From contig PKTA01000152.1 in the NCBI GenBank assembly GCA_002869365.1, positions 1 to 64,000 on the forward strand: DNA of 64,000 nt, given 5' to 3'. Below are positions 1-9,014 of this stretch, piece after piece. This DNA is from Marinilabiliales bacterium. GTDB taxonomy: Bacteria; Bacteroidota; Bacteroidia; Bacteroidales; F082. The notes below the pieces were generated by a model that worked only from the letters and a program-made list of their open reading frames with translations, was not told where the DNA came from and made no database searches. The translations under genes were made by a program, and so were the position numbers. Every line of letters begins with the position of its first letter. Within the stretch, counting starts at the first letter, position 1.

Positions 1-1911
1 GAGAACATCTTTTAATCCTTTGGTGTTTTCAACCAGTCGGTTTTGATATTTGATTGCTGTAGGAAGTATGTGATTAATGGCTACATCACCCATAACACGG
101 GCTTCAATTTGTATTTTCTTTATATACTTTTCCATTTTAATCTCATATCGGGCCTCCAGTTCGGTTCTACTCATTACATCGAGTTCTTCAAACATGGCAA
201 TAGTTTTATCCGAAATAAAGGCTTTAAGTGCTTCAGGAGTTGCTTTATAGTTAGACAATCCTCGCTTCGCAGCTTCTTTAACCCATTCATCACTATAAGA
301 GTTTCCTTCAAACCTTATGTTCTTTGATTCAATAATATATCTTTTAACAACATCAAAAATTGCGTCGTCTTTCCTCTGTCCTGCTTTAATCAGTTCGTCA
401 ACTTCCGTTTTAAATCTTCTCATTTGCTGTGCTACAATTGAGTTTAGCACAAACATTGGTTTTGCAGTATTTGCAGATGAGCCCACTGCTCTAAATTCAA
501 ATTTATTTCCTGTAAAAGCAAAAGGAGAAGTACGGTTACGATCGGTATTATCAAGAAGAATTTCAGGAATTTTAGGAAAGCCAAGTGAGCCAGAATTACC
601 ATTTGAAGAACCCATGGCTTCTCTGGATGTTAACTTTTCAATACTATTCAAAGTACTTGTAATCTGTTCTCCAACGAAAACGGAAATAATTGCAGGAGGA
701 GCTTCATTTGCTCCTAATCGCAAGTCATTACCTGCAGAGGCTATACTTGCTCTAAGCAATTCTTCATTTTGATGAACAGCCTTTAATATATTCGCCAATA
801 TGGCAATAAATCTGAAATTATCTTTCTTGGTTTTCCCCGGTGAAAGCAGGTTTAAACCGTTATCTGTAGCCAGCGACCAGTTGTTATGTTTACCCGAACC
901 ATTTACTCCTGCATATGGTTTTTCGTGCAATAACACTTTAAAATCATGGCGTTTTGCAACAGTATCAAGCAAGTGCATTAGTAACTGATTATGATCGACG
1001 GCGATATTTGCTTCTTCATAAACAGGAGCACACTCAAACTGACTTGGAGCAACCTCATTATGTCTTGTTTTAATTGGAATTCCCAATTTATGTGATTCTA
1101 TTTCCAACTCCTGCATAAAAGCAAGTGCACGTCGGTTAATAGTTCCAAAGTAGTGGTCGGATAACTGCTGATCTTTAGCAGAGGAATGACCAAATACTGT
1201 TTTTCCGGTAAGGACTAGGTCTGCACGAGCACTATATAAAGCATTATCCACAAGGAAATATTCCTGTTCCCATCCAAGTGTAGGATAAACTTTCCCAACC
1301 CCTTTATCAAACATTTTTAAAACCGGGGTTGCAATTTCATCAAGTGCTTTTATAGATCTTAAAAGAGGTGTTTTATAATCCAGAGATTCTCCGGTATATG
1401 AAACAAATATAGTTGGTATACAGAGAGTTTCATCAATAATAAAAGCAGGTGATGTGGGATCCCATGCAGTGTATCCTCTTGCCTCAAATGTACTTCTGAT
1501 TCCACCACTAGGGAAACTTGAAGCGTCAGGTTCTTGTTGTATTAGTGAGCCTCCCTGAAATTCCTCTATTGCTGTACCATTAGGATTTGGATTAATAAAT
1601 GCATCATGTTTCTCTGCAGTTGATCCAGTTAAAGGATGAAACCAGTGAGTGTAATGAGTAGCACCTTTCGTTGTTGCCCATGCTCTCATTGCAGATGCAA
1701 TCTGGTCAGTAATTTTACGATCAATTCTAACTCCATTTTCAATGGCATCCATAACTGCCTTGAAAGCCTCGGAAGTGAGGTATTCTTTCATTGTTGATTG
1801 ATTGAAGACCATGGAACCATAGTAGTCGGAAATTTTGTTTGAGGGATAATCAACCTTCTTAACCTGACGGTCGATAGTTTGCTCTAATGCTACAAACCTG
1901 AAATTAGCCAT
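1..1911 (-). CDS. glnN: Glutamine synthetase type III (C-terminus beyond left edge)
   Basis: Makes glutamine from glutamate, ammonia and ATP in the cytoplasm; type III enzymes are large homododecamers of about 700-730 residues, common in Bacteroidetes. 637 residues are in the window and the frame is still open at base 1, so the last part is missing. The start ATG (1909-1911) gives MANFRFVALEQ. Recognisable motifs are the GSGKHNNW substrate loop and, further on, NRTSPFAFTGNKFEFRAVGS, which holds the catalytic Arg/Glu region of the glutamine synthetase fold. The symporter gene upstream ends only 6 bases before this start, so the two are probably co-transcribed. No promoter of its own was seen. 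Family assignment is very secure; the symbol follows Bacteroides usage. Confidence 0.96.
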   Translation of the reverse strand, partial: MANFRFVALEQTIDRQVKKVDYPSNKISDYYGSMVFNQSTMKEYLTSEAFKAVMDAIENGVRIDRKITDQIASAMRAWATTKGATHYTHWFHPLTGSTAEKHDAFINPNPNGTAIEEFQGGSLIQQEPDASSFPSGGIRSTFEARGYTAWDPTSPAFIIDETLCIPTIFVSYTGESLDYKTPLLRSIKALDEIATPVLKMFDKGVGKVYPTLGWEQEYFLVDNALYSARADLVLTGKTVFGHSSAKDQQLSDHYFGTINRRALAFMQELEIESHKLGIPIKTRHNEVAPSQFECAPVYEEANIAVDHNQLLMHLLDTVAKRHDFKVLLHEKPYAGVNGSGKHNNWSLATDNGLNLLSPGKTKKDNFRFIAILANILKAVHQNEELLRASIASAGNDLRLGANEAPPAIISVFVGEQITSTLNSIEKLTSREAMGSSNGNSGSLGFPKIPEILLDNTDRNRTSPFAFTGNKFEFRAVGSSANTAKPMFVLNSIVAQQMRRFKTEVDELIKAGQRKDDAIFDVVKRYIIESKNIRFEGNSYSDEWVKEAAKRGLSNYKATPEALKAFISDKTIAMFEELDVMSRTELEARYEIKMEKYIKKIQIEARVMGDVAINHILPTAIKYQNRLVENTKGLKDVL

Positions 1912-1917
1912 AATTTA

Positions 1918-3366
1918 TTAGTTTTTGTTTTTAATAAGTAATAATCCTATAAATGTTATTAATCCGTTAATAATCAACAATTCAAATCCTATTTGGTATC
2001 CGTTAAATAATATCTCCGAATATTTACTAATAAAATATGATATAATCGGTGACAATATTGCAATGTACGGTATCATTCGATCGTTTACCTTTATTTTAGT
2101 AAATAAACCAAATGCATACAAACCTAATAACGGTCCATATGTATACCCTGCAAATGTAAATAATTGATCGATTATGGCCCTATTATTAATAAGTCCAAAT
2201 AAAATCACGACAAAAATAATAAGTAGAGTAACCAGTGCATGAACCCTCATTCTGTTTTTTTTCAACAACTTATCATCATTGGGGAATTTCTTATCTAACT
2301 TAAGTATATCAAGGCTTACAGAAGTTGTTAATGATGTGAGAGCACTATCGGCACTTGAATATGCAGCCGAAATTAGGCCAATAATAAAAACTGTCCCTGC
2401 CACAACCCCCAAATATCCGAATGCAATCGTTGGAAATAAATGATCCGAGTACTCCGGAATGGGAATATTAAATTTTTCTGAATAAATATATAAAACGGCA
2501 CCCAAAAACAAAAAAATCAGGTTTACAGGTACTAAAATTAAACTCAGAGAGGTCATATTTTTTTGAGCATCTCCAATATTTTTACAACTCAGGTTTTTTT
2601 GCATCATATCCTGATCGAGTCCTGTCATTACAATTGTAATAAACATCCCGCTAAGGAATAGTTTAATAAAGTTTTGCTTAGAATCGATATCTGTTATTAC
2701 AATATTGGAATAATCGCTTGCCCAAACCTGAGAAATCATATCACCCAAACCCATTTCCAGTCTGTTGAGTATCATTGCAATGGATATAACAACTGCACCT
2801 ATCATGAATGTAGTTTGAAGTGTATCTGTCCATACAATAGTTTTAATTCCTCCCTTAACTGTATAAAGGTTTATCAATAGCATAAAAAGCACTACCGTAA
2901 TCCAAAAGGGAACCCCATAATGGTCGAAAACAAATACCTGCAATACACTAATTACCAAATACATCCTGAAACTAGCGCCTATTACTCTTGATAAAATAAA
3001 AAAGTATGCGCCGGTTTTATAAGCATAATTACCAAATCTTTGTTGTAGATATGAATATATGGAAACCAAGTTAAGTTTATAGTATACAGGTAGCAATACG
3101 AGTGAAATAACAGCATATCCGAATACATAACCAATCACAATTACGAAATAACTAAACCATGTATCACCCACCCAGCCCGGAATAGAGATAAAAGTAACAC
3201 CTGATAATGAGGCTCCTATCATGCCATAAGCTACAACAAACCATGGTGATTTTTTATTTCCTATAAAAAAACTTGCATTATCGGCCTTGTAAGAACTAAT
3301 CCATGAAATACCAAAAATGATAAATGTATATACAACGAAAACCAATAATATTATCTGTGGGTTCAT
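1918..3366 (-). CDS. Sodium:solute symporter family protein
   Basis: A 482-residue integral membrane protein with about 13 hydrophobic segments spread over its full length, as expected for the sodium/solute symporter (SSS) family that drives uptake of sugars, amino acids or sialic acid with Na+. The segment SAAYSSADSALTSLTTSVS near residues 330-350 matches the conserved sodium-site region of the family, and GASLSGVTFISIPGWVG near residue 50 matches the first core helix. The substrate cannot be read from sequence. The ATG start is at 3364-3366. It lies directly upstream of glutamine synthetase with 6 bases between them, which suggests a shared transcript but does not prove a nitrogen-related substrate. 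Confidence 0.9.
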   Translation of the reverse strand: MNPQIILLVFVVYTFIIFGISWISSYKADNASFFIGNKKSPWFVVAYGMIGASLSGVTFISIPGWVGDTWFSYFVIVIGYVFGYAVISLVLLPVYYKLNLVSIYSYLQQRFGNYAYKTGAYFFILSRVIGASFRMYLVISVLQVFVFDHYGVPFWITVVLFMLLINLYTVKGGIKTIVWTDTLQTTFMIGAVVISIAMILNRLEMGLGDMISQVWASDYSNIVITDIDSKQNFIKLFLSGMFITIVMTGLDQDMMQKNLSCKNIGDAQKNMTSLSLILVPVNLIFLFLGAVLYIYSEKFNIPIPEYSDHLFPTIAFGYLGVVAGTVFIIGLISAAYSSADSALTSLTTSVSLDILKLDKKFPNDDKLLKKNRMRVHALVTLLIIFVVILFGLINNRAIIDQLFTFAGYTYGPLLGLYAFGLFTKIKVNDRMIPYIAILSPIISYFISKYSEILFNGYQIGFELLIINGLITFIGLLLIKNKN

Positions 3367-3438
3367 AAAATATTTGTTAGAAAATTGTTATTCCTTTTAT
3401 TGATTGACAGTGCAAATTTTGAGCGCGAAAATCCAATA

Positions 3439-3993
3439 TTAAACATTGACATTCAGCATTTTAGCAAATTCAAGAAGATTATTAATTTTCATATTAGCAG
3501 TAATATTAACATCTTCAGAAGTTTTTTGCAGAACGGTATACATATTTGAATTCTTGCCGAATAAAATATCACTTTTGGAATCGCCAATCATAATCGATTT
3601 TTGAAAATCAATGACCGGGAAATCTACCTTTGCTTTTTGTGCCATAAATGGCGATGGTTTCCTGCAATTGTCAGGCTTTTGAGCCAAATCAGGACAATGA
3701 TAAATTTTCGTGATTCTTCCCCCGGCCAGTTCAATTTCAGAAATCATATTCGAATGAATTTGAGCAAGATTTGTTTCACTCATCAATCCTTTGCCTATCC
3801 CCTGCTGGTTAGTTATAATGAAGATATATTTAAAAACTCCTGAGAATATTCTCAATGCATTTTTTACTTCAGGTAAAAACTCAAATTCCTTCCAACTACT
3901 AACATATCCACCATAAATCCTTCGGTTAATTACACCATCTCTATCAAGAAAAAGGCACCAGGAACTATCTATATCTTTTAAAAAATCATTCAT
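3439..3993 (-). CDS. gmhB: D-glycero-D-manno-heptose 1,7-bisphosphate 7-phosphatase (HAD family, HisB-N/GmhB-like)
   Basis: A HAD-type phosphatase of 184 residues that would remove the 7-phosphate from heptose bisphosphate during ADP- or GDP-heptose synthesis. The nucleophile motif is LFLDRDGVINRR near residue 15; TNQQGIGKGLMSE and the late acidic motif MIGDSKSDILFG follow. The usual zinc loop is incomplete: family members typically have C-x-H and C-x-C before RKP, whereas here the loop reads CPDLAQKPDNCRKPSPF with only two cysteines and no His. Zinc binding is therefore doubtful. gmhA follows upstream with 2 bases between the genes, which supports the heptose assignment over histidinol phosphatase. 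Confidence 0.85.
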   Translation of the reverse strand: MNDFLKDIDSSWCLFLDRDGVINRRIYGGYVSSWKEFEFLPEVKNALRIFSGVFKYIFIITNQQGIGKGLMSETNLAQIHSNMISEIELAGGRITKIYHCPDLAQKPDNCRKPSPFMAQKAKVDFPVIDFQKSIMIGDSKSDILFGKNSNMYTVLQKTSEDVNITANMKINNLLEFAKMLNVNV

Positions 3994-3995
3994 TA

Positions 3996-4568
3996 TTAAT
4001 TTGCAAATAATTCATTTTCAATAATTTGGCATATTATATGCCCAATTAAAATATGTGATTCCTGAATACGGGCTGTATTATCAGATGGTACAATAATATT
4101 AATATCGCATACCTCCTGCATTTTACCGCCATCTCTGCCACTTAATCCAAAACAGTGCATCCCGATATCTCTTCCTTTTTCAAAGGCTTTCACTACATTT
4201 TTTGAATTGCCGGAAGTGCTAAGTCCTATTAGAATATCATCTTTTCTACCTGCGGCTTCTATCATCCGGCTGTAAACAAGGTCAAATGAATAATCATTAG
4301 CAACAGCAGTTAAATAGGATGTGTTTACATGCAAAGCTTCTGCGTATAATGGGGGTCTGTCAATCTCAAATCTTCCTGAGAGTTCTGCTGCAATATGCTG
4401 AGCATCAGAGGCTGAACCTCCATTTCCACACAAAAGTATTTTTCCTCCACTTTTTAGTGTTTTAATACATCGACTAGCAATGTTTTGAATTTCTGATAAA
4501 ATATTTTCATCGGCCAATAGCCTCTCCTTAGTACTGATGGAACTCTTTATTATTTCAGATATGTTCAT
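3996..4568 (-). CDS. gmhA: Phosphoheptose isomerase (SIS domain)
   Basis: Converts sedoheptulose 7-phosphate to D-glycero-D-manno-heptose 7-phosphate, the first step of heptose synthesis for LPS core or S-layer sugars. A single SIS domain covers the protein: LLCGNGGSASDAQHIAAEL carries the conserved His and Glu, GLSTSGNSKNV is the sugar-phosphate loop, and RIQESHILIGH carries the later Gln and His that complete the metal/active site. A longer frame begins at a TTG (4598), but the ATG at 4566-4568 gives MNISEIIKSS, a normal GmhA N-terminus of about 190 residues, and keeps the start clear of the preceding gene's stop at 4605. Forms an operon with gmhB. Confidence 0.93.
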   Translation of the reverse strand: MNISEIIKSSISTKERLLADENILSEIQNIASRCIKTLKSGGKILLCGNGGSASDAQHIAAELSGRFEIDRPPLYAEALHVNTSYLTAVANDYSFDLVYSRMIEAAGRKDDILIGLSTSGNSKNVVKAFEKGRDIGMHCFGLSGRDGGKMQEVCDINIIVPSDNTARIQESHILIGHIICQIIENELFAN

Positions 4569-4604
4569 CTTAATATTTCTTTTCTTAAAATTTAGCAAAA
4601 TATA

Positions 4605-6389
4605 TCATCCTTTATCGTCAGTTTCTTCCTGAAGTAAATTTTCGCGATAAGCTTTTAATGTATTTGCTCTTGAAATTAAACCTATATATTTTTTACCGTC
4701 AACAACAATAAGGTTGTAATTCCCTGTATTATTGAATTTATTCATCACATCTGATAAATCGGTACCCAATTCAACCTTTTCATCTTCAAGCATTTGATAG
4801 AGATAGTTTGTAATTGGCTCATCATATTTATCCTTGTCAAACATAACACTTCTTATCTCTTGCAACGAAATTACTCCAATGAAAGTATCATCATTATCAA
4901 TTACCGCAAAAATATTCCTTTCTGCTGTTTTAACAAGTTCTATTAAACTTCCTAAATTCTCATCCACATTTATTGTTTGCACATTCTTTTCCACAAGATT
5001 TTCAAGTTTCATTTCCTTTAAAACCGACTTATCGCGATAGTGAACAAATAATCCTTGCGCAATGAGTTGCCTATGAAATATAGAATGTTTGTTAAAAGTA
5101 CGGGCAATCATAAATGCTATTGAAGTGGATAGCATTAGGGGAACTATTAATTCGTAACCATTGGCCATTTCAGCAATTAGAAATATTCCTGTTAAAGGGG
5201 CCTGAAGTACACCACCTAAAACCGATCCCATTCCTATTAAAGTAAAATTACCTTCATGAAGGCCAAGGTCCGGGAAAAAACCATTTAATAATCTGGCAAT
5301 AGAGAATCCACCAAAGCCACCCATAACTGCAGCAGGAGCAAAAATACCACCTATGCCTCCAGCTTCACTGGTAAAACTGGCAGCCAGCACTTTTGTAAGC
5401 ATTAAAAATACCGTAAACCCAACTAAAACAAATACATTATCACTATCGTTAAAAAAAGTGTAATCCAGCAGATCTGAGGCATTTCCACTAATTATCATAC
5501 GTATTGAATCGTAGCCCTCAGAATAAAGTGGAGGGAAAATGAAGATCAAAAAGCCAAGTAGAGAGCCTCCAATTAATGCCTTTACCCAAACATTTTTAAA
5601 TTTTGAGAAAACCTTAATTACTTTAAAGTGTGCCCAATGAAAATATACTGCAATAAAACCAGTTACTATGCCAAGTATTATGAAGAAAGGAATATCGCTA
5701 ATGATAAATTCCTGAGTTACATTAAAGTGCACTAAAAACTGTTCTGATAAAAGCATTTTGGTAGTAACAGCACCTGTAACTGAGGCTATTAACAATGGGA
5801 TAAGTGAGGCTGTACTCAAGTCAAGAAGCAAAACTTCGAAGCCAAAAACCACTGCTGCAATAGGCGTTGTAAATATCGATGCCATTGCTCCCGCAACTCC
5901 ACAACCGATAAGCAATGTTTTATGCTTGTAACTGAGTCTGAATATCTGTCCCAACCAACTACCTATGGAAGCACCCGTTGAAATAATTGGCGACTCCAAA
6001 CCTATCGACCCTCCAAATCCAGCAGTTAACGACCCACCAATTATTGATGAAAACACCTTATGCCGTTTCATACTACCATCAAGCTTCGAAATTGAGTATA
6101 AAATTCTAGGCACACCATGTTTTACATTATCTCGAATAATGTAACGTAAAAACATGATAGTCAATATGATACCAATTAAAGGTAGAAACAGGAACACGTA
6201 AATTTGTTCCTGTGGATGGAAATAACTAAACAGAGCATCTTCTATACTATATACCGTTTCTTTTAAGATAAAAGCTGCCAAACCTGATACAAATCCAATT
6301 ATTATACTTAATAAAGTAAGAAAAAATTTATCGGAGATATTGCTAACTCGCCATTTAATAAATTTTATCAGGATATTATTTTTTATCAT
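4605..6389 (-). CDS. ClC-type chloride channel/antiporter with CBS domain pair
   Basis: A 594-residue membrane protein. Residues 1 to about 440 contain the ClC core: SIGLESPIISTGASIGSW holds the G-x-E-x-P motif with the gating glutamate retained, and EAGGIGGIFAPAAVMGG matches the GxFxP anion-binding segment. Residues from about 450 to 585 form two CBS domains (VQTINVDENLGSLIELV and onward), which in this family bind adenosine nucleotides and regulate transport. Retention of the gating Glu fits either H+/Cl- exchange or a channel. Start ATG is 6387-6389; a TAnnTTTG element on the minus strand at 6407-6414 lies just upstream, so the transcript probably begins here and runs into gmhA-gmhB. Confidence 0.93.
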   Translation of the reverse strand: MIKNNILIKFIKWRVSNISDKFFLTLLSIIIGFVSGLAAFILKETVYSIEDALFSYFHPQEQIYVFLFLPLIGIILTIMFLRYIIRDNVKHGVPRILYSISKLDGSMKRHKVFSSIIGGSLTAGFGGSIGLESPIISTGASIGSWLGQIFRLSYKHKTLLIGCGVAGAMASIFTTPIAAVVFGFEVLLLDLSTASLIPLLIASVTGAVTTKMLLSEQFLVHFNVTQEFIISDIPFFIILGIVTGFIAVYFHWAHFKVIKVFSKFKNVWVKALIGGSLLGFLIFIFPPLYSEGYDSIRMIISGNASDLLDYTFFNDSDNVFVLVGFTVFLMLTKVLAASFTSEAGGIGGIFAPAAVMGGFGGFSIARLLNGFFPDLGLHEGNFTLIGMGSVLGGVLQAPLTGIFLIAEMANGYELIVPLMLSTSIAFMIARTFNKHSIFHRQLIAQGLFVHYRDKSVLKEMKLENLVEKNVQTINVDENLGSLIELVKTAERNIFAVIDNDDTFIGVISLQEIRSVMFDKDKYDEPITNYLYQMLEDEKVELGTDLSDVMNKFNNTGNYNLIVVDGKKYIGLISRANTLKAYRENLLQEETDDKG

Positions 6390-6406
6390 TTGATCCAGTT
6401 ACAGCA

Positions 6407-6441
6407 CAAATCTAAAAATAATTTGATAAGAAACGAACAAA
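6407..6441 (-). promoter_or_regulatory. Probable Bacteroidetes promoter for the ClC gene
   Basis: On the minus strand the -7 element TAGATTTG (6407-6414) matches TAnnTTTG, with a TTTG (6438-6441) 23 bases upstream. The ClC start codon is 18 bases downstream. The spacer is at the long end of the normal range. Confidence 0.5.
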
Positions 6442-6446
6442 TATTT

Positions 6447-7718
6447 CTAACGAAGTATTTCAGTGGCATAGTTTTTCCAACTCATTTTGGAAGATGTTTC
6501 TGCCACATTATCACGATTAATAGGTTCTTCAATAGATTTTATCATTGCCTTTCCCATAGAAACTATATCTTCAGATTCAGCAAGGTATCCATTATATCCA
6601 TCCTTAACAGTTTCGGGGAAATGGCCTACTTTTGTTGCAAGCATTGGCATTTTAAAATTATATCCTATAGACTCAACCCCCGAGGGAGTGGCATATGAAT
6701 AAAATAGCATAATAGAATCGCTAACCTGGAAGTATTTTGCAACTTCTTCATTGGGAACAAATTCATTATCGATATAAACTTTATCTTTTAGTTCGAGTTC
6801 GTCAACCAATGCCAAAGGATTATAGTTGCGCTCGTCATCTTGCTTTTTCAGAAAAACCGACTTAGCCAATCCGAACACCGAATTCTTAATTTTTGTACTT
6901 AACTTTTTGTTATCCAATGTATTCCAAAACGACTCCCCTACTATTAGCAAACTCACATCATCCCTTTGCTTACTAACCAAATGAAAAGCCTTTATAACAT
7001 TATGCAAGCCTTTATATTTACGAATAAATCCAAAATAAAGGAAAACGTGTTTTTTGAGGTTTAGGTCCTTCTTTGTTTTCTCAATATCAAAATTTTCATT
7101 GGGAGAAAACATATCATAAACAGGATGAAAAAGTTTGTGAACTCTTTTGCCATTCCCTTTAATATCTGTTCCCATTTCAACTACTTCAAACTGTTTTTTA
7201 GGAAATAGAGTTTTTAGTTCATCGGCTGTTTTAAAAGCGTGAACTATGTATGAATCAGCACTTTTTATTCCAAATTTTGTAAACTTATTATCCAAAGCAC
7301 TACCTTCTTTTTGGATTACAAAGTGCAAATCGAAATATATTTTAGCCGAAGATTTCTTCTTTAACTTTGCAGCAATTCTCCCCAGGGGTATCCCCTGAAT
7401 GGCTATCGCCCATTGAAAAATAACTTTATCAGGATTTAATGATGCAATAAGTTTTACTGTTTGCGACCAACTGACGGGATTATTATAGTTTGTAATATAA
7501 TGAACTTTAATTCCTGTTCCTTCAAGTTGATCAACTTTACTTTTTCTGTCGATAAAGTCGCGTGGAATAATTGCAGGATATTGCTGAGTCCAGGAAACTA
7601 TGTGAACATCAATATCTTCCATTTTATCGAAAGCCTTTGCCAATGAGGTATTATAATTTGCTATACCTCCTTTAAACATTGGCCCCGGGCCGAAACAAAC
7701 TATTGTTTTTTTGCTCAT
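6447..7718 (-). CDS. Glycosyltransferase family 4 (GT-B fold)
   Basis: A 423-residue cytoplasmic GT-B enzyme that would transfer a nucleotide-activated sugar with retention of configuration. The N-terminal half begins CFGPGPMFKGGIANYNTSLA, the glycine-rich acceptor-side loop typical of GT4. The C-terminal half has FLYFGFIRKYKGLHNVIKAF followed by a donor-site region around SGVESIGYNFKMPMLATKVG, where the E-x7-E pattern is replaced by a shorter acidic arrangement. Start ATG is 7716-7718. It stands between the ClC gene and an epimerase/GT2 set on the same strand; all are plausible envelope-glycan genes, but the acceptor is unknown. Confidence 0.85.
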   Translation of the reverse strand: MSKKTIVCFGPGPMFKGGIANYNTSLAKAFDKMEDIDVHIVSWTQQYPAIIPRDFIDRKSKVDQLEGTGIKVHYITNYNNPVSWSQTVKLIASLNPDKVIFQWAIAIQGIPLGRIAAKLKKKSSAKIYFDLHFVIQKEGSALDNKFTKFGIKSADSYIVHAFKTADELKTLFPKKQFEVVEMGTDIKGNGKRVHKLFHPVYDMFSPNENFDIEKTKKDLNLKKHVFLYFGFIRKYKGLHNVIKAFHLVSKQRDDVSLLIVGESFWNTLDNKKLSTKIKNSVFGLAKSVFLKKQDDERNYNPLALVDELELKDKVYIDNEFVPNEEVAKYFQVSDSIMLFYSYATPSGVESIGYNFKMPMLATKVGHFPETVKDGYNGYLAESEDIVSMGKAMIKSIEEPINRDNVAETSSKMSWKNYATEILR

Positions 7719-7790
7719 TCAGATTTGATTTAACTGAATATTAAACTATTGATATAAAGAATCTAAATATAAGTTTTTTGAGTTTGTTTT

Positions 7791-7829
7791 GAGATTCCTC
7801 GCTCGGCCAAGCCGAGATCGTAATGACGT
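7791..7829. repeat. REP-like palindromic intergenic element
   Basis: A locally GC-rich stretch in AT-rich surroundings. It contains CTCGGC (7802-7807) and its inverted copy GCCGAG (7811-7816) separated by CAA, flanked by GATTCCTCG and CGTAATGACG. This layout resembles dispersed short palindromic elements seen between genes in many bacteria. Only one copy is in the window, so dispersal is not shown here. Confidence 0.45.
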
Positions 7830-7874
7830 TAAGTATAATTATAAATATGGATGAACTAAACCAACTTGCTACTT

Positions 7875-7937
7875 ATAACTCAAAACTCAAAACTCGTAAC
7901 TAATAACTCATAACTCGTAACTCAAAACTCACAACTC
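7875..7937. repeat. Heptanucleotide tandem repeat, nine units
   Basis: Nine consecutive 7-base units with consensus RTAACTC/AAAACTC run without interruption from 7875 to 7937 (ATAACTC, AAAACTC twice, GTAACTA, ATAACTC twice, GTAACTC, AAAACTC, ACAACTC). The last unit ends exactly at the base before the stop codon (7938-7940, minus strand) of the epimerase gene, so the array forms the beginning of that gene's 3' untranslated region. Confidence 0.85.
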
Positions 7938-8981
7938 CTATATCCTACTCTTCGCCTTATCATAAACTCTTTTCATGCCCTCTTCAAGAGATATTTTTGC
8001 TTTCCAACCAAATTTTTTCTCCACCAAACTCATATCGCAATATCGGGAATGAACGCCTACTGGTTTATCAAGAAGTGGTTTGATATCAGGGGAATAACCA
8101 GCAAATTTTGTGAATACCTGAATTAGATCCAAGAATGAAGTTAATTTACCAGAACCAATATTGTAGGCTGAGCCATCGCTTACATTATCCATTAATATTT
8201 GGATAAAATCGATGATATCGTCAATATGAACGAAATCGCGACCTTGTTTTCCTGAGCCCCATACTTCGAAAGGATTTTCCTTATTAGCAGCACGAGCAGC
8301 AATTGCAGGTACAGGATAATCAGTTTCCTGATCTTCACCATATCCAGAGAAAGGACGAATACAAACTATTGAAATGCCGTAATGTTTAGCAGCAATTTGT
8401 GCTAGAAACTCACCTGTAAGTTTTGTCCAACCATAAGTCATATCCGGTGTGCCAAGATTCTTTTTAAAGTCAATATCTCCTTCCGAGAGAGCAATTGCAC
8501 CTTCGGTAGTTTGCAAACTAGTAGGATAAGCAGCGCTGGAACTAGGGTATAATACTCTTTCCGGCTTATGGCGAGTTATCCAGTAGAAGAATTCTGAGTC
8601 GATACTGAGGTCTAAAGCAACCATTAATGGGTCACCATCAATTTTCAAACGACCACCCACAATAGCAGCAAAATGGAAGACATCACTAAAATTATTGAAG
8701 TCCAGGCCATAGGTATCCTGAATATATCGAGGATTTTGGCGCATATAGAATAACAGATTTCTGAAATCGCCTTTCCAGAAGTAGAGCCTCTCATCATCTC
8801 CAATTATTTCGAGATCTCCGCTCATTTTGGATACAAATTCACCTTCATACCATTGTTTTGGATGACGTCCTATTGAAAGATCATCAACCATAAATATTTT
8901 ATCTTCAGTGGTTTTCAAAAGTCTCTTTACCACATTTCTACCAACAAATCCGCAACCACCGGACACTAAATGTATTTTCAT
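7938..8981 (-). CDS. NAD-dependent epimerase/dehydratase (nucleotide-sugar SDR)
   Basis: An extended short-chain dehydrogenase of 347 residues acting on nucleotide sugars. The NAD-binding loop is GGCGFVGRNV at residues 8-17, and the catalytic Tyr-x3-Lys is in TYGWTKLTGE near residue 186, preceded by the Ser-rich YPSSSAAYP. Family members include UDP-glucose 4-epimerase, GDP-fucose synthase and dTDP-glucose dehydratase; I cannot choose between them from the motifs. It is followed upstream by a GT2 gene on the same strand with 33 bases between, suggesting one unit that makes and attaches a sugar. Its stop codon abuts the 7-base tandem repeat. Confidence 0.88.
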   Translation of the reverse strand: MKIHLVSGGCGFVGRNVVKRLLKTTEDKIFMVDDLSIGRHPKQWYEGEFVSKMSGDLEIIGDDERLYFWKGDFRNLLFYMRQNPRYIQDTYGLDFNNFSDVFHFAAIVGGRLKIDGDPLMVALDLSIDSEFFYWITRHKPERVLYPSSSAAYPTSLQTTEGAIALSEGDIDFKKNLGTPDMTYGWTKLTGEFLAQIAAKHYGISIVCIRPFSGYGEDQETDYPVPAIAARAANKENPFEVWGSGKQGRDFVHIDDIIDFIQILMDNVSDGSAYNIGSGKLTSFLDLIQVFTKFAGYSPDIKPLLDKPVGVHSRYCDMSLVEKKFGWKAKISLEEGMKRVYDKAKSRI

Positions 8982-9014
8982 CTATTAATATTTTTTGGCG
9001 TTATTAATACCATG

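Noticed and set aside
43-988. Plus-strand open frames of 62-151 codons
   Set aside because: They lie opposite the glutamine synthetase III gene, whose conserved motifs are clear on the minus strand; the plus-strand products resemble no protein.
4569-4598. Longer gmhA starting at TTG 4598
   Set aside because: It adds ten unconserved residues and crowds the end of the ClC gene; ATG 4568 gives the family N-terminus.
7875-7937. CRISPR array
   Set aside because: The repeats are 7 bases long and directly adjoining, with no spacers and no cas genes nearby.
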